Source of the DNA: Elusimicrobia bacterium UBA6262
GTDB taxonomy: Bacteria > CAYTYR01 > UBA6262
Direction of reading: 5' to 3'
Assembly: GCA_002441095.1 (NCBI GenBank)
Contig: DJVG01000027.1
Coordinates: 712 to 12,296, forward strand
DNA length: 11,585 nt
The notes beneath the pieces were generated by a model, which had not been told where the DNA came from, searched no databases, and was given only the letters and a program-made list of their open reading frames with translations. This document shows positions 11,041 through 11,585 of the stretch, piece after piece. Both the position numbers and the translations under genes were made by a program. How positions within the stretch are numbered: the first letter of the stretch is position 1; the number at the start of each line of letters is the position of its first letter.

Positions 11041-11585
11041 ATGATAATCCTGAAATCTCCCGAAGAAATAAAATTAATGCGGGAAAGCGGCCGGATCACT
11101 GCCGAACTATGCGCTCTTTTAAAGGAAAAAATAGCGCCGGGAATTACGACCCAGGCGCTGGATGATATAGCCGTGAGCTATATCAGGAAAAAAAAGGCCA
11201 TTGCAGCTTTTTTAGGATATCATGGGTATCCAAAAAGTATCTGTGTTTCCATCAACGAAGAAGTGGTGCATGGCATTCCCAGCAGCCGGGTTTTACGCGA
11301 CGGCGATTTAGTCAGTATTGACGCCGGAGTGATCTATGGCGGCTTTGTCGGCGATATGGCGTTTTCAGCCGGGGTAGGGAAAGTCAGTGCCGAGGCGCAG
11401 AAATTAATGGCTGTGACTGAACAGAGCCTGTATAAAGGAATAGCCCAGGCCAAGCCAGGCAATTATCTTGGGGATATTTCCCACGCAGTCCAGGAACATG
11501 CCGAAAGCAACGGATTTTCAGTTGTTGAGCAGTATGTCGGGCATGGAATCGGCCGTCAGATGCATGAAGCTCCGCAAGTGCCTAA
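11041..11585 (+). CDS. map: Methionine aminopeptidase type I, 5' part (runs off window)
   Basis: This metalloenzyme removes the initiator Met from new proteins when the second residue is small. The first 181 residues are visible and the gene continues past the end of the window. Metal ligands and catalytic residues recognisable by alignment with E. coli MetAP are His77 (its His79), Asp94 in SIDAG (Asp97), Asp105 in VGDMA (Asp108), His168 in GHGIG (His171) and His175 (His178); the later glutamates lie beyond the window. No N-terminal zinc-finger or SH3-binding extension is present, so it is the short type Ia form. ATG 11041 is one base after the adk stop with only a weak binding site, suggesting reinitiation. 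The TAA at 11583-11585 is out of frame. Confidence 0.96.
   Translation, partial: MIILKSPEEIKLMRESGRITAELCALLKEKIAPGITTQALDDIAVSYIRKKKAIAAFLGYHGYPKSICVSINEEVVHGIPSSRVLRDGDLVSIDAGVIYGGFVGDMAFSAGVGKVSAEAQKLMAVTEQSLYKGIAQAKPGNYLGDISHAVQEHAESNGFSVVEQYVGHGIGRQMHEAPQVP

Noticed and set aside
178..11099. Many minus-strand open frames of 60-215 codons opposite the ribosomal genes
   Set aside because: They lie antisense to well-recognised genes, show no family resemblance, lack binding sites, and are expected by chance in this codon usage.
11583..11585. Stop codon ending map at the window edge
   Set aside because: The TAA is out of frame; the gene continues beyond the window and the conserved C-terminal glutamates have not been reached.
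1..11585. A novel defence, secretion or biosynthetic gene system
   Set aside because: All 22 genes are housekeeping genes in canonical order; any novelty lies in the non-coding spacers.

Overview
The window is a single plus-strand run of 22 genes: the body of a bacterial S10-spc ribosomal protein cluster. The order is rplC (3' part), rplD, rplW, rplB, rpsS, rplV, rpsC, rplP, rpmC, rpsQ, rplN, rplX, rplE, rpsN, rpsH, rplF, rplR, rpsE, rplO, secY, adk, map (5' part). Every gene is recognised from its translated sequence and every junction agrees with the usual bacterial order. The one absentee is rpmD (L30), normally between rpsE and rplO. Nothing is coded convincingly on the minus strand, and no gene-free stretch exceeds 172 bp. 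I see no tRNA, rRNA, CRISPR array, transposase, or intrinsic terminator.

The organism is a bacterium with a zinc-type S14, a four-cysteine L24, a short-LID adenylate kinase, no rpmD at its usual place, and frequent GTG/TTG starts backed by good Shine-Dalgarno sequences. Together with the repeat-laden spacers this looks to me like an uncultured candidate phylum such as Omnitrophota. That placement is an impression from pattern memory, not a demonstrated fact, and needs a ribosomal-protein tree.

The gene products form a coherent set. L2, L3, L4, L5, L6, L14, L15, L16, L18, L22, L23, L24 and L29 build the large subunit, including the peptidyl transferase surroundings and the exit tunnel. S3, S5, S8, S14, S17 and S19 build the small subunit. 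SecY is the membrane channel that docks at the tunnel exit formed by L23, L24 and L29. Adk balances adenylate pools, and MetAP trims the initiator Met of new chains. Coupling is visible at rpsC/rplP (32-nt overlap), rpmC/rpsQ (abutting), rplF/rplR and secY/adk (TAATG), and adk/map (1 nt).

The unexpected content is in the spacers. Twelve junctions are tight (25 bp or less, or overlapping), but nine are expanded to 56-172 bp. Most expanded gaps hold degenerate tandem repeats with a 7-bp period whose unit sequence differs from gap to gap while the unit length stays the same. Two gaps (before rpsC and before rplO, the latter where rpmD should be) hold diverged copies of one palindromic heptad element, and one copy carries an extra GC-rich hairpin. 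Before secY, two back-to-back hairpins sit between 9-bp direct repeats like a small insertion. Before rpsE lies a strong hairpin without a T-tract. These spacer structures, not the ribosomal genes, are what deserve a second look.
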